A stretch of 64,000 nt of DNA from Luteolibacter sp. LG18. GTDB taxonomy: Bacteria > Verrucomicrobiota > Verrucomicrobiia > Verrucomicrobiales > Akkermansiaceae. Made by a program: the position numbers and the translations under genes. Shown here one piece after another: positions 35,755-45,820 of the stretch. Each line of letters starts with the position of its first letter. Position 1 is the stretch's first letter. The DNA lies in NCBI RefSeq assembly GCF_036322585.1, contig NZ_AP024600.1, forward strand, positions 4,774,001-4,838,000, given 5' to 3'. A model generated the notes under the pieces. The model had not been told where the DNA came from. It made no database searches and worked only from the letters and a program-made list of their open reading frames with translations.

Positions 35755-37092
35755 ATGTCCCCGGAAACCCTCACCTTCGCCTGTCCTGTCTGCAATAGCC
35801 GGCTGACCGTGCCCATCGCGCTGGCGGGAGTGATCGGCCCCTGTCCCACCTGCCAGACGCGGATTCAGGCCCCCGCTCTTCCGGCTGGCTATGGCATTCC
35901 GCCGGTGACCGCTCCGGCCCCCGCACCCCAGCCTCCGGCACAGACGGCTCCTCCCGCACCCGCTCCAACACCGGTGCCCGTGGAAATCCCGGTGACCTTG
36001 CCGGTGCTCCAACCGGTGGCCGCGGTGGAGCCCAAGCCGGTTTACAAGCCGGAACCCCGCCAGCTTCCGAACCGACCGGAAGGCATGGAGCCGATCGGCA
36101 AAAGAATGTCGGATTCCATGAAAGCAGCCCAACCGGATGCGGGAGAACCGCGCCGGGGCTCCGGTGTGATCCGGCTGATGGTGCCCGTCCTTTTTCTGAT
36201 GCTCGCCGCCGGACTCGTCTTCGGCATCCTCACTTTCCTGAATCACCAGAACGTCCAGCCGGAGGTGAAATCCCTGGTGCAACCGGGAGCGCTCGGGAGC
36301 ATGGACAAGGCGGTCGTCACCCCCTCCGCCGATTTGCCGCCGGCACCCGCGGAGCCCGATGAATCGGCCCCGGTGGCACCGCCCGCGCCCGAGGCATTGG
36401 CTCCGCCAGATCCCTCCTCCGCTCCCGCGGCCAAGCCGACCTCATCGGTCTCCGCCTCGCAGATCCTGGAAAAATTCCTCGCCATGAAGACCCTGGCCGA
36501 TCGTCGGCCGCTCATGGAAACGACCACGGTCCCGGCCGAGCTGGAGGCCAGTTGCCTCGCCGCCTCGCTGCCGCCGCCCGTCCGCATGGTGCCCACCATC
36601 CAGACCACGAACGCCATCGAGAACTCCACCGACTACTATTTCAAAGTCACCTTCAACCGCCCGGTCGGCGGCACCGAGAGCTACGACATGCTCGTGCGCC
36701 GGAGGGGAGACCAGGATCCCAAGGTGGTGGTCGATTCGTTCCTCGACCTCTATGGCGAGAACAGCCGCCTCCGCCGCTTCGCCCGGGTGGCGGTGGAAAA
36801 GCCGGCCATCTTCCAGGTTTATGTGGAACCGGCCCGCCGTTGCTTCGATCCGAAGGTTCCCAACTACGACAAGAAGTTCACCGTGAAGATCAGCGGCGAG
36901 CAGGGCGGCGGCACCATCCTGAACGCCTACTCCGGCAACGCCTCGGCGATTGGCGAGATGATCGAGAAGGAACAGATGCTCTGGGGCCGGTCGATGGCCT
37001 GTACGATCATCCTCTCATGGAACACCAAGGACGATCCGGCCCATCCCTACATCGAGGCGAACATGATCAAGGCCCTCACTTGGAATCCTTGA
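35755..37092 (+). CDS. Zinc-ribbon, Pro-rich, single-pass membrane protein
   Basis: 445 aa. Residues 10-34 hold two C-x2-C knuckles (CPVC, CPTC), a zinc ribbon. A Pro/Ala-rich stretch (about 40-125) and a membrane helix (about 140-163) follow, then a second Pro/Ala linker and a C-terminal domain from about 235 on. That domain has TDYYFKVTFNRPVGGTESYD and WGRSMACTIILSWNT. The layout (cytosolic ribbon, helix, outer sensor-like domain) is common in Verrucomicrobia/Planctomycetes; function unknown. The last 17 bases overlap the convergent rhodanese gene. Confidence 0.8.
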   Translation: MSPETLTFACPVCNSRLTVPIALAGVIGPCPTCQTRIQAPALPAGYGIPPVTAPAPAPQPPAQTAPPAPAPTPVPVEIPVTLPVLQPVAAVEPKPVYKPEPRQLPNRPEGMEPIGKRMSDSMKAAQPDAGEPRRGSGVIRLMVPVLFLMLAAGLVFGILTFLNHQNVQPEVKSLVQPGALGSMDKAVVTPSADLPPAPAEPDESAPVAPPAPEALAPPDPSSAPAAKPTSSVSASQILEKFLAMKTLADRRPLMETTTVPAELEASCLAASLPPPVRMVPTIQTTNAIENSTDYYFKVTFNRPVGGTESYDMLVRRRGDQDPKVVVDSFLDLYGENSRLRRFARVAVEKPAIFQVYVEPARRCFDPKVPNYDKKFTVKISGEQGGGTILNAYSGNASAIGEMIEKEQMLWGRSMACTIILSWNTKDDPAHPYIEANMIKALTWNP

Positions 37093-37534
37093 CCATCCCG
37101 GCGGCCTTCAGGGCTCCGATGCCTCCCCGCAATGCGTAAACCTGGTCCGTCATCTGGAGCTTGAGGATCCGCTCGGCGATCTGCGAGCTGACGCCACAGT
37201 TTCCCTCGCTGCAATAGACCACCACCGGCGGCCCTTCGACCAGTCTCTCCATCGTGGACGCCTCGAATTGGTTGGCGTCCTCCTTGGCATCGAGATTCCA
37301 CAAGATCGAGCCTGGCATGCCGTCGAGTTCCCACTCGCGGCGCGGGCGCGCATCCACCCACAGCACCTTGCCCTGCCATCGCTCTATCACGGTGGCCAGG
37401 CAGATTTCGTGGGGCTTCAAATCCTCCTGGCGGCAGGGCACGTCGCGGAGTGGGGGACCCGCGATCCGGAAATTCGCGGCCGCAGCCACCAGGGAGATGG
37501 CCGCGATCACCGCGGTCTGGCCGATCACGTTCAC
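37076..37534 (-). CDS. Membrane-anchored rhodanese-like protein
   Basis: 152 aa from a GTG at 37534 that overlaps the stop of the DUF1573 gene (GTGA). An N-terminal hydrophobic helix (about 4-22) is followed by a rhodanese domain with VLWVDARPRREWELDGMPGS and the active-site loop VVYCSEGNCGVSSQ, whose first Cys is the expected sulfur carrier. Last of five coupled genes that begin with an ECF sigma factor, so its expression is probably under that sigma factor's control. Confidence 0.85.
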   Translation of the reverse strand: MNVIGQTAVIAAISLVAAAANFRIAGPPLRDVPCRQEDLKPHEICLATVIERWQGKVLWVDARPRREWELDGMPGSILWNLDAKEDANQFEASTMERLVEGPPVVVYCSEGNCGVSSQIAERILKLQMTDQVYALRGGIGALKAAGMVKDSK

Positions 37535-38229
37535 GGCTTGGAGGCGGCTTTCGCTTCGCCCGGAAGCGGACGCCTCACCACCGCGTACGCCATCACGTCC
37601 TGGTATTTCTCCAGCTTGCAATCGGTGGCGAGGTGGAAGACGCCGAGCGCCGGCTCCTTCGTGGCCTGGGGCTTGATCACCAGCTCGTATTTCTTCCCTT
37701 CCACGAGCGTCTTCAGCTCGTGGGTGAAGGCCGTGCTGCCCGTGGTGACACCGGTGAAACGAACAGGCTCCCGCCAGTTCACGGTGAAGACGATCGACTG
37801 GGCCTTCACCTCCGAACCGGTCTCCCACTTCAGGGTCTTCGGCTCGATCGTGATCACCTCGGGAATGGTCACCTTGAGGTCGAGCTGCACGGACGGCTTG
37901 TCCTCGGGATCCCCGTCCAGCCAGATGCCGATCTGCTTCTCCACCGATCCGGTGGCAGCCGCGACATCGAAAGCCGCCTGGATGGTGCCGGATTCCCCCG
38001 GGGCATAGCTGAGCTTCTTGCCCTCCGGTCCGGAAGCGAGGCAGGAACAGGACGATTCGATGCGCTTGATCGTGACTTCCTTGTCGCCCTTGTTCGTGAA
38101 GGCGAACGAAGCGTTCACGGTTTTCGCATCGGCCTCCGCCTGGAGCACTTTCGAGGTTTCGTTGAACGAAAGCCCGCCCGCGAATGCCAGCGGCATCCCG
38201 CCGAGCCAAAGTAAAAGGAACCTGCGCAT
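37531..38229 (-). CDS. DUF1573 exported protein
   Basis: 232 aa from the ATG at 38229, with a signal peptide (MRRFLLLWLGGMPLAFA). VNASFAFTNKGDKEVTIKRI followed by SSCSCLASGPEGKKLSYAPG is the DUF1573 signature (SCGC-like motif before an Ig-like strand set). A second Ig-like stretch follows. The family is common in Verrucomicrobia and Bacteroidetes, function unknown. It starts 7 bases after the preceding stop and overlaps the rhodanese gene. Confidence 0.88.
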   Translation of the reverse strand: MRRFLLLWLGGMPLAFAGGLSFNETSKVLQAEADAKTVNASFAFTNKGDKEVTIKRIESSCSCLASGPEGKKLSYAPGESGTIQAAFDVAAATGSVEKQIGIWLDGDPEDKPSVQLDLKVTIPEVITIEPKTLKWETGSEVKAQSIVFTVNWREPVRFTGVTTGSTAFTHELKTLVEGKKYELVIKPQATKEPALGVFHLATDCKLEKYQDVMAYAVVRRPLPGEAKAASKP

Positions 38230-38236
38230 GACGGGA

Positions 38237-38737
38237 CTAAGAGCCGCCTTTCGGCTTCGGCGCAAGTGCAACCGAGATCAACAAGCGTCCGCCGCGCCAA
38301 GCCGGGCCGAGCACGTAGAGCGGCTTTTCCGCCGATACCTCGGCGTCCGTCTTGAGCACCTTTTTCCGGCTCAACCACAGCTCCAATCCCAGGCGGGCGG
38401 AGCCACCAGTCGGCTTGCTCTGGGCTTCGAAACGCACCATCACCTCATCCGAGCCCCCGAGCGGCTGCGCCCAGTTCTCGTAGCTGCGGTAAAGCGGCTT
38501 GGTATCCACCCCGATGCCGCTGTAGTGCGCGAATTTCAGGTGCTCCTCCTTCTGAAGCTTGTCCACCGCGGCCTGGGCCAACGGCTTGGCCTTGTCTCCC
38601 GCTGCCTTCGGGTCGCCATCGGTGACATGGAAGACGCGGACCACCACGTTTCCCACCACCTCCTTGCCCGTATCCTCCTGACCGCGCGCGAAAGACGCGG
38701 CGAGGAGCATCAGGGCGGCCATGCAGCGCAGGATCAT
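38237..38737 (-). CDS. Exported hypothetical protein of the ECF operon
   Basis: 166 aa with a signal peptide (MILRCMAALMLLAASFARG). Predicted to be a single beta-rich domain with VVVRVFHVTDGDPKAAGDKA and LGLELWLSRKKVL. No family recognised. Its ATG overlaps the stop of the anti-sigma-like gene. Confidence 0.75.
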   Translation of the reverse strand: MILRCMAALMLLAASFARGQEDTGKEVVGNVVVRVFHVTDGDPKAAGDKAKPLAQAAVDKLQKEEHLKFAHYSGIGVDTKPLYRSYENWAQPLGGSDEVMVRFEAQSKPTGGSARLGLELWLSRKKVLKTDAEVSAEKPLYVLGPAWRGGRLLISVALAPKPKGGS

Positions 38738-39318
38738 TGGGTCACGGCGGCTGGCGTTCCATCCGAGTTCGATGCGGTGGAATCGATCTCGCTACCGGGC
38801 GAAACCGACGCCGTGTCATGGAAATCGAGCGTGTCCGGAATCGCCGACACACCATCCAGCACGATCACCGTGGAAGAACCGTTGTTCCCCGAGTAATACT
38901 TCGCCTGCACCTCGTTATAGGGGGTGTAGATCACCGGCGTAGCCGCAGCCACGGTCATCGGCTCCGGAGCAGCGGCGCGGGTACCCATCCAGAAGGCGAG
39001 CGCCATGCCCGCGGCGGCGGTGGCCGGCATGAACCAGGCGGCGCGCCACCACGCGCGCTTCTCGCGCGGCTGGGGCATCACCGTCTGGTTCGCGGTGATC
39101 GCGGAGCGGATGCGGCTGTTGAAGAAATCAGCGTAGGGAGGCTCCTCCTCCCGCGGCAGCAGGGCGGACGCCTGCTTGCGCCAGCGGCGGGTTTCCTCGC
39201 GGGCGGCCAGTTGATCGGGCTGGGTGGCAGCCCATGCCTCCACGCGGGCGAACTCGTCACCTTCAAGTTCGTCCTCCAGCCACAGGGCCAGTGTCACGTC
39301 ATCGGGTTTCGTATTCAT
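38734..39318 (-). CDS. Putative anti-sigma factor (membrane)
   Basis: 194 aa. The N-terminus (about 1-80) is an acidic helical region like verrucomicrobial anti-sigma factors (ALWLEDELEGDEFARVEAWA). One membrane helix (about 95-112) and a low-complexity outer part follow. No zinc motif. Its start overlaps the last 20 bases of the ECF sigma gene, which supports a sigma/anti-sigma pair. Confidence 0.78.
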   Translation of the reverse strand: MNTKPDDVTLALWLEDELEGDEFARVEAWAATQPDQLAAREETRRWRKQASALLPREEEPPYADFFNSRIRSAITANQTVMPQPREKRAWWRAAWFMPATAAAGMALAFWMGTRAAAPEPMTVAAATPVIYTPYNEVQAKYYSGNNGSSTVIVLDGVSAIPDTLDFHDTASVSPGSEIDSTASNSDGTPAAVTQ

Positions 39319-39958
39319 CCTTGAGGAGGGTTTGGAGTTTCTGGCGGGCGTAGAAGAGACGGCTCATCACCGTGCCGAGCGAGCAGCCCATCGCGTCGGC
39401 GATTTCCTTATACGAAAGTCCTTGGGCATCTTTCAAGATAACCGCCTCGCGGTGCTCAGGAGAGAGCTTCGCCAGCGCGGCCTCGATCTTCGCCCGCAGT
39501 TCCCCGTGCTGGAGGGAGGCATCCGGGGCCTCGGCCTCGGAGGGGGCGGTCGACGCGGTCGGATCGATCCGGTCGCGCTCGAAAATCTCGTCATTGAGCT
39601 CCCCGGCGCTCTCCGGGCGGCGTTTCCGGGTCCAATCGTAGACGGTATTGTGGGCGATTCGGAACAGCCACGTCGAGAAACGCGCCTTGGCCTCGAAGCG
39701 AGGCAGGGCGTTCCAAGCCTTGATGAAGACCTCTTGGGAGAGGTCCCAGGCATCGGCTTCGTTATGGATCATGTTTCGGACCATGGCGTAAATCCTCCCA
39801 CGGTGCCGCGTCACGAGGTCGTCGTAGGCCCGCAGGTCCCCGGCTTGAGCCCGGGCGACCAGCGCGGCGTCCTCATCGGACCCCGCCCCGGCCTGCGGAT
39901 CGACGGCCTCGAGTGGCCCCGTCACGGGATTTGACGATGGTCCGGGGGATTTATTCAT
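39299..39958 (-). CDS. ECF-family RNA polymerase sigma factor
   Basis: 219 aa from the ATG at 39958. Region 2: LVTRHRGRIYAMVRNMI, DLSQEVFIKAWNAL and FSTWLFRIAHNTVYDWTRKR. Region 4: LSPEHREAVILKDAQGLSYK followed by EIADAMGCSLGTVMSRLFYA. RpoE/SigW-like. First gene of a five-gene operon (sigma, anti-sigma, two exported proteins, rhodanese) with overlapping or nearly touching junctions throughout. Confidence 0.94.
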   Translation of the reverse strand: MNKSPGPSSNPVTGPLEAVDPQAGAGSDEDAALVARAQAGDLRAYDDLVTRHRGRIYAMVRNMIHNEADAWDLSQEVFIKAWNALPRFEAKARFSTWLFRIAHNTVYDWTRKRRPESAGELNDEIFERDRIDPTASTAPSEAEAPDASLQHGELRAKIEAALAKLSPEHREAVILKDAQGLSYKEIADAMGCSLGTVMSRLFYARQKLQTLLKDEYETR

Positions 39959-40181
39959 GCCTTTCTGAACCCCCGCTCCATCCGCCATCCAGCGCCGCGA
40001 CGACCGCCCGGAAGGGGTCGAGAACGTCGGGCTGGCGGATCATGAGGACATGTTGAACATCGCCCGGCCTCCGCGCAACTCCGATCTAGGGCCCGGGAAG
40101 CCCGGAATCACCGTGACGATTTGCTTTCCAGAAGCCCAATTGTCTCGCGGAACCCCTGCCGCCCTTCCACATTCGGGTGCC

Positions 40182-40898
40182 GTGTCACCCGATTCCCTGT
40201 CCTCCAGCCATCCGATCCTCGCGGAAATCAGCGCCTACCAAGCCGGGCAGATCTCGGTTTACGTGGTGGTGGCCTTGGTGGTCGTGATCGTTTTCATCCT
40301 CTCCCTGGTGCGCCTGATCGTCACCAAAAACGCCCGCTGGGTGATCGGACTGGTTCTCAGCGCCATCGTCGGATTGGGAGGACTGGGAGCAGGCACGGTC
40401 CTTCTGGCCAAAAAGGCGAAGGAGGCAAGCGAGACCCCACGGGTCGTCGCCAGCGCCGACCAGAGCGTCCACGCCCGCATCCCGGGTCACTGGAAGGAGA
40501 TGCCCAACCTCAATGAGGTGGCCACCCTGGAGGTCGGCAACGCGATCCGGGAACAGTATTTCATCGTCATCTCCGAGTCGAAACAAGACGTGGAGCTGGC
40601 CCTGGATGACTACGCCGACCTGACCTCCAAGCACATGCTGGGCACGCTCAAGAACGGTGAACGCGGCCCCAAAAGCACGGTGACCATCGATGGCCACCCG
40701 GCCATCCAGTATGAAGTGAAAGGCAGCGTCGACAAAACCCCGGTGGTTTACCTCCAAACCACCGTGGAAACCCCCGGCGGGTTTCACCAGCTCCTGATGT
40801 GGACCCTGCCCTCGAAGCGGGAGATCGCTTGGCCGGTCTTCAAGGAGGTGCTGGATTCCGTGAAGGTGGAGGACCCGAAGACCGGGGAGTCGTCGTAA
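40182..40898 (+). CDS. Membrane-anchored hypothetical protein
   Basis: 238 aa from a GTG at 40182; the frame is open up to an ATG at 40050, but the extra 44 residues look non-coding. Two membrane helices lie at about residues 20-44 and 54-77 (VYVVVALVVVIVFILSLVRL, then WVIGLVLSAIVGLGGLGAG). The soluble part has ARIPGHWKEMPNL near the start and a beta-rich end (VYLQTTVETPGGFHQLLMWT), like small periplasmic domains that sense or bind. Function unknown. Convergent with the aldo/keto reductase. Confidence 0.7.
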   Translation: MSPDSLSSSHPILAEISAYQAGQISVYVVVALVVVIVFILSLVRLIVTKNARWVIGLVLSAIVGLGGLGAGTVLLAKKAKEASETPRVVASADQSVHARIPGHWKEMPNLNEVATLEVGNAIREQYFIVISESKQDVELALDDYADLTSKHMLGTLKNGERGPKSTVTIDGHPAIQYEVKGSVDKTPVVYLQTTVETPGGFHQLLMWTLPSKREIAWPVFKEVLDSVKVEDPKTGESS

Positions 40899-40906
40899 CC
40901 GTCCGC

Positions 40907-42327
<1,421 letters not shown>

Positions 42328-42345
42328 GAGGTGTGTAATACGGGT

Positions 42346-43350
42346 TCAATAACCCATTGCCCCGGTGCGGGACCGCCACTCGCCGGGAGAGGTGCCCTCC
42401 CAACCGTGGAAAGCGCGGAAGAAGGAATTTGAGTCTTCGTAGCCGAGCAGGAAGGCCACGCCGTTCAGCTCGACCGCCTCCTGCTGGAGGTAGTGGTGGG
42501 CAAGCTCGCGGCGGGTTTCCTCCACGACCTGCTGGAACGTGATGGCCGCTTCGCCAAGCCGCCGTTGCAACGTGCGCGTGCTCATGCCGAGCTCGCGCGC
42601 AATGTCCTGGAGAGAAGGTCGACGTCCCGCGAGCGAACGCTTCAAGGTTCGTTTCACCCGCTCTCCCAGGTCCGAGGTCCGGTTCCGCGATTGCAGCTCG
42701 GTTTCCAGCTGGGCGCCAATCGCGGCGAGCAGCTCCTCGTTGTGGGTCAGGAACGGGCGGTCGAGGTCGGTGGCACGGAACACCAGCGCGTTGCGTCCCG
42801 CCTTGAACCTCACGCGGCAGCCGAAATGATCTTCCAGCAGTTCGCGCTGGCGGGTGGCACGCTTGAGGTCCAGCCGCAGCGGCGTGACCTGGCCGCCGGT
42901 GCCCAATCGACCGACGGACACGATCCACGCCAGGGCCATGTCGATAAGCACCTCGGGCTCGTCGTTGTCCGCCTCGTGGTAGATGAACTCCACGGTGGCC
43001 TCGCCATTCTCCTCGTGGATACCGATTTCCTCGGGACAGGTGAGCTGCTTGTAGCGGGCCATCCGCTGGATGGCATCGCGGTAGCTGCGGCTACATACGG
43101 CGGCGACCGCGGCGGGATGGTACTTTTCCAAGCGGGGGTCCGACCCGAGCTTCAAGCCGATGGCCGGGTCCGGGCTCAGTTCACCGACCGACCGCCACAG
43201 GGCGAACAGCTCCGCCGTGGTGGCATGGATCTTCTCCTGCTGGAGAAAGCCCCCGGGAAGCCCCGCGAGCCGGAGCAGGTCCGGCAAGGCCAGCCCGTGC
43301 TCGGTCAGCCGCCCGGCAAGCAGGCTTGAGATGCGGAAGCGGTCGTTCAT
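42346..43350 (-). CDS. AraC-family transcriptional regulator
   Basis: 334 aa from the ATG at 43350, which overlaps the last four bases of the dehydrogenase gene. The N-terminal part matches the arabinose-binding-like domain of OruR/GadX-type regulators (AVAAVCSRSYRDAIQRMARY). The C-terminal HTH pair is SLQDIARELGMSTRTLQRRL and NGVAFLLGYEDSNSFFRAFH. It probably controls its own operon through the repeats at 44441-44473. No inducer is known. Confidence 0.93.
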   Translation of the reverse strand: MNDRFRISSLLAGRLTEHGLALPDLLRLAGLPGGFLQQEKIHATTAELFALWRSVGELSPDPAIGLKLGSDPRLEKYHPAAVAAVCSRSYRDAIQRMARYKQLTCPEEIGIHEENGEATVEFIYHEADNDEPEVLIDMALAWIVSVGRLGTGGQVTPLRLDLKRATRQRELLEDHFGCRVRFKAGRNALVFRATDLDRPFLTHNEELLAAIGAQLETELQSRNRTSDLGERVKRTLKRSLAGRRPSLQDIARELGMSTRTLQRRLGEAAITFQQVVEETRRELAHHYLQQEAVELNGVAFLLGYEDSNSFFRAFHGWEGTSPGEWRSRTGAMGY

Positions 43351-44393
43351 GACTTGAGGGAGGCCATATCGATCACGAAGCGGTAGCGCACGTCCTGCTT
43401 CAGCAAGCGGGCCCATGCCTCGTTGATCCCCTGCATCGGGATCAACTCGATGTCGGAAACGATTCCGTGCTGGCCGCAGAAATCCAGCATCTCCTGGGTT
43501 TCCGCGATTCCGCCGATGGCGGAGCCCGCGAAGTTCCGCCGTGGCAGCAGCAGGTTGAACGCGGACACCGGCAGCGGCTGCTCCGGAGCCCCCACCAGGG
43601 TGAGCGTGCCATCGAGTTTCAACAGGCCGAGGTAGGCATTGATGTCGTGCGGGGCCGACACCGCATCGAGGATGAAATTGAAGCTGCCCTGATGCTTCGC
43701 CATCGCGTTCGCATCGGTGGACACCACCACCTCGTGCGCGCCAAGGCGCAGGCCGTCCTCGATCTTGGAGGGCGAGGTGGTGAAGAGCACCACATGGGCT
43801 CCGAAGGCGCGGGCGAACTTCACCCCCATGTGGCCGAGGCCACCGAGCCCGACGATGCCGACCTTCTGCCCCGGCCCCACCTTCCAGTGACGCAGCGGCG
43901 AGTAGGTGGTGATGCCGGCGCAGAGCAAGGGAGCGGTCGCCGCCAGATCGAGCGTTTCCGGCACCCGCAGCACGAAGCCCTCGTCCACGACGATGGAGGT
44001 GGAGTAGCCGCCGAAGGTGTGGCCGCCGAGGTGCTTGTCCTGGCCGTTGTAGGTGAAGGTCGGGAACGACAGGCAGTATTGCTCGTGACCGGCCCGGCAG
44101 TTTTCACAGGTACGGCAGGAATCGACCATGCAGCCGACGGCCGAGAGATCGCCGACCTTGAACTTCGTGACCTCCGGGCCCACACGGCTCACCCGGCCGA
44201 CGATCTCGTGACCGGGCACACAGGGATAGACGGTGTTCTTCCAGTCGTTGTGGGCCTGGTGGAGATCCGAGTGACAGACACCGCAGTAGAGGATGTCCAT
44301 TTCCACATCGGTGGCGCCGGGCTCGCGGCGGGTGATATCGAGCGGCAGCACGGCCGAGGCGGCGTCTTGGGCGGCGTATGCGTGAACTTTCAT
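43347..44393 (-). CDS. Zinc-dependent NAD(P) alcohol dehydrogenase (YahK/CAD-like)
   Basis: 348 aa. The catalytic zinc ligands lie in GVCHSDLHQA (Cys) and PGHEIVGRV (His), and the structural zinc site in CRTCENCRAGHEQYC. The Rossmann fingerprint is GIVGLGGLGHMGVKFA. This group reduces aldehydes with NADPH (YahK, AdhA-type). First gene of a four-gene operon. Three overlap or spacing junctions of less than 20 bases support co-transcription. Confidence 0.95.
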   Translation of the reverse strand: MKVHAYAAQDAASAVLPLDITRREPGATDVEMDILYCGVCHSDLHQAHNDWKNTVYPCVPGHEIVGRVSRVGPEVTKFKVGDLSAVGCMVDSCRTCENCRAGHEQYCLSFPTFTYNGQDKHLGGHTFGGYSTSIVVDEGFVLRVPETLDLAATAPLLCAGITTYSPLRHWKVGPGQKVGIVGLGGLGHMGVKFARAFGAHVVLFTTSPSKIEDGLRLGAHEVVVSTDANAMAKHQGSFNFILDAVSAPHDINAYLGLLKLDGTLTLVGAPEQPLPVSAFNLLLPRRNFAGSAIGGIAETQEMLDFCGQHGIVSDIELIPMQGINEAWARLLKQDVRYRFVIDMASLKS

Positions 44394-44440
44394 GGGAGTG
44401 ATGCCAGACTACCCCAATTCGGGGTTTCGTCATTAGCAGG

Positions 44441-44473
44441 ACGCGCCAATCGACTTGCAAAACGCGCCAATCG
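44441..44473. promoter_or_regulatory. Direct repeat with 21-bp spacing, candidate AraC-type operator
   Basis: ACGCGCCAATCG occurs exactly twice (44441-44452 and 44462-44473), offset by 21 bp, two helical turns, on the same face. This is the classical geometry of AraC half-sites. The repeat lies 48-80 bp upstream of the dehydrogenase start, and the operon encodes an AraC-type protein. Confidence 0.7.
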
Positions 44474-44590
44474 GCTCTGACCACCCGCCCCGGGCACCTT
44501 CCGCAAGATCCCCTGACGACCCGGAACCGTTAGAGGTCCAGGCCGCTTCCGTCCTTGCGGAAGCGCCCGGACGGTGCCACTCGTAGGGCC

Positions 44591-45253
44591 ATGCGCCGTC
44601 TTTCCTTGATCCTCGCCGCCGCCGGACTGGCTTCCGCCGGTGCCGCGCACGCCCAGTCGCAATCGGTGTCCACCCTCACGGTGTCCGGCACGCTCACCGT
44701 GGCCTCCGCGGCGACCAACACCGACAATGGCAAGGTGGCGACGATCAAGCAAAGCCTGACCAGCTACCGCTTCGGCAACCGCGAGCTGCTCCAGCTCATG
44801 GTGGACAACAACATCATTCCGTCCCTGGCGGGCTACACGCTGGTCCAGAAGTTCAACAACGACGGCACCAGCGCGGGCTACTTCGCTTGGAACGCCTCCA
44901 CCCACAACGAGGTCAAGGCCCCCGAGGACGTCTTCGGCTTCACTCCTGCCGGTGAAGTGAAGGCGGTGAACCAGACCACCACCCAGCCGAGCACGCCAGG
45001 CGGCGCGGTGACCGTCACCGGCACCACCAATTTGAAAACCTTCGGCACGCTGGCCGTGGATGGCAGCGCCTGCTCGCTCTTCAGCACCGTGGCGAAGAAG
45101 ACGCCGACCACCGGAAAAATCGGCACCACGACCTACTCCTTCACCGGCGTGACCTCCAGTTCGGTGCTCAACGGTATTTTCGGGGGCGATTCCTCGTCCT
45201 CGATCGAAGGCACGCTGAAGGCCGCGACTCCGAAGCCGTTCGTGGCTCCCTGA
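44591..45253 (+). CDS. Exported protein of the duplicated module (copy 2)
   Basis: 220 aa from the ATG at 44591, with a signal peptide (MRRLSLILAAAGLASAGAAHA). The block YRFGNRELLQLMVDNNIIPS followed by GYTLVQKFNNDG is shared with the gene at 20123. Thr/Ser/Gly-rich and beta-like otherwise. The HEAT-like gene follows after three bases. Function unknown. Confidence 0.8.
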   Translation: MRRLSLILAAAGLASAGAAHAQSQSVSTLTVSGTLTVASAATNTDNGKVATIKQSLTSYRFGNRELLQLMVDNNIIPSLAGYTLVQKFNNDGTSAGYFAWNASTHNEVKAPEDVFGFTPAGEVKAVNQTTTQPSTPGGAVTVTGTTNLKTFGTLAVDGSACSLFSTVAKKTPTTGKIGTTTYSFTGVTSSSVLNGIFGGDSSSSIEGTLKAATPKPFVAP

Positions 45254-45256
45254 TCC

Positions 45257-45715
45257 GTGCGTTCAAGCATTCACGTCATCATCGGCATGCTCCTCTTGAT
45301 AGGGGTGATTGCCGGGGTCAAATGGTTGATGTCATCGCCGGTCTCGCGATTCGACAAACCGTTGCCCGTCCAAAGAACCTCTGCATCATCGGTCAATCCA
45401 CACACCGCTTCTCCCGTCGCGAAAACGGTTTCCCCGCTGGTGGTGGACGAGATCGTCCGAGAGGACATCGAGAAGGCGGTGGTGACTTACTCACCCGACG
45501 CCCTGCCGACCTTCGAACGCTTCCTCGCCAGCAACGAGCCGGATGTGCGCGAGGCGGCACGGGATGGCCTGGTGAGACTTGGCCAGAAAGGCGGAGCCGC
45601 GCTCCTGCGCCGCGCCACCGCCCGCATGACCGATCCCGAGGAGATCAAGCGGATGCAGGAAACGGCGGACTGGCTGGACCTTCCCCCGGCCACCGAAGGG
45701 CCGATGAAGAGGTAG
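45257..45715 (+). CDS. Membrane-anchored HEAT-like small protein (module copy 2)
   Basis: 152 aa from a GTG at 45257. An N-terminal membrane helix (about 6-24) is followed by a linker and a HEAT-like helical region (FLASNEPDVREAARDGLVRL, then ATARMTDPEEIKRMQETADW). Paralogous to the gene at 19531. The stop codon lies inside the head of a REP palindrome (45712), so the REP directly ends the reading frame. Confidence 0.8.
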   Translation: MRSSIHVIIGMLLLIGVIAGVKWLMSSPVSRFDKPLPVQRTSASSVNPHTASPVAKTVSPLVVDEIVREDIEKAVVTYSPDALPTFERFLASNEPDVREAARDGLVRLGQKGGAALLRRATARMTDPEEIKRMQETADWLDLPPATEGPMKR

Positions 45716-45820
45716 CACAAGTTTTCAACTTGTGAGTGTGAACGGCGCGCATGTCAGGTGGGTCCGAACGTTCTCACGACTCCGAACCCCACCCATGAGC
45801 AAGTTGGAAACTTGCTCTAC
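45712..45820. repeat. REPIN between the HEAT-like gene and the aldolase
   Basis: GTAG-CACAAGTT-TTC-AACTTGTG (from 45712) faces GAGCAAGTT-GGA-AACTTGCTC-TAC (to 45820). The arms are perfect. The right element overlaps the last codons of the aldolase gene. Confidence 0.85.
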
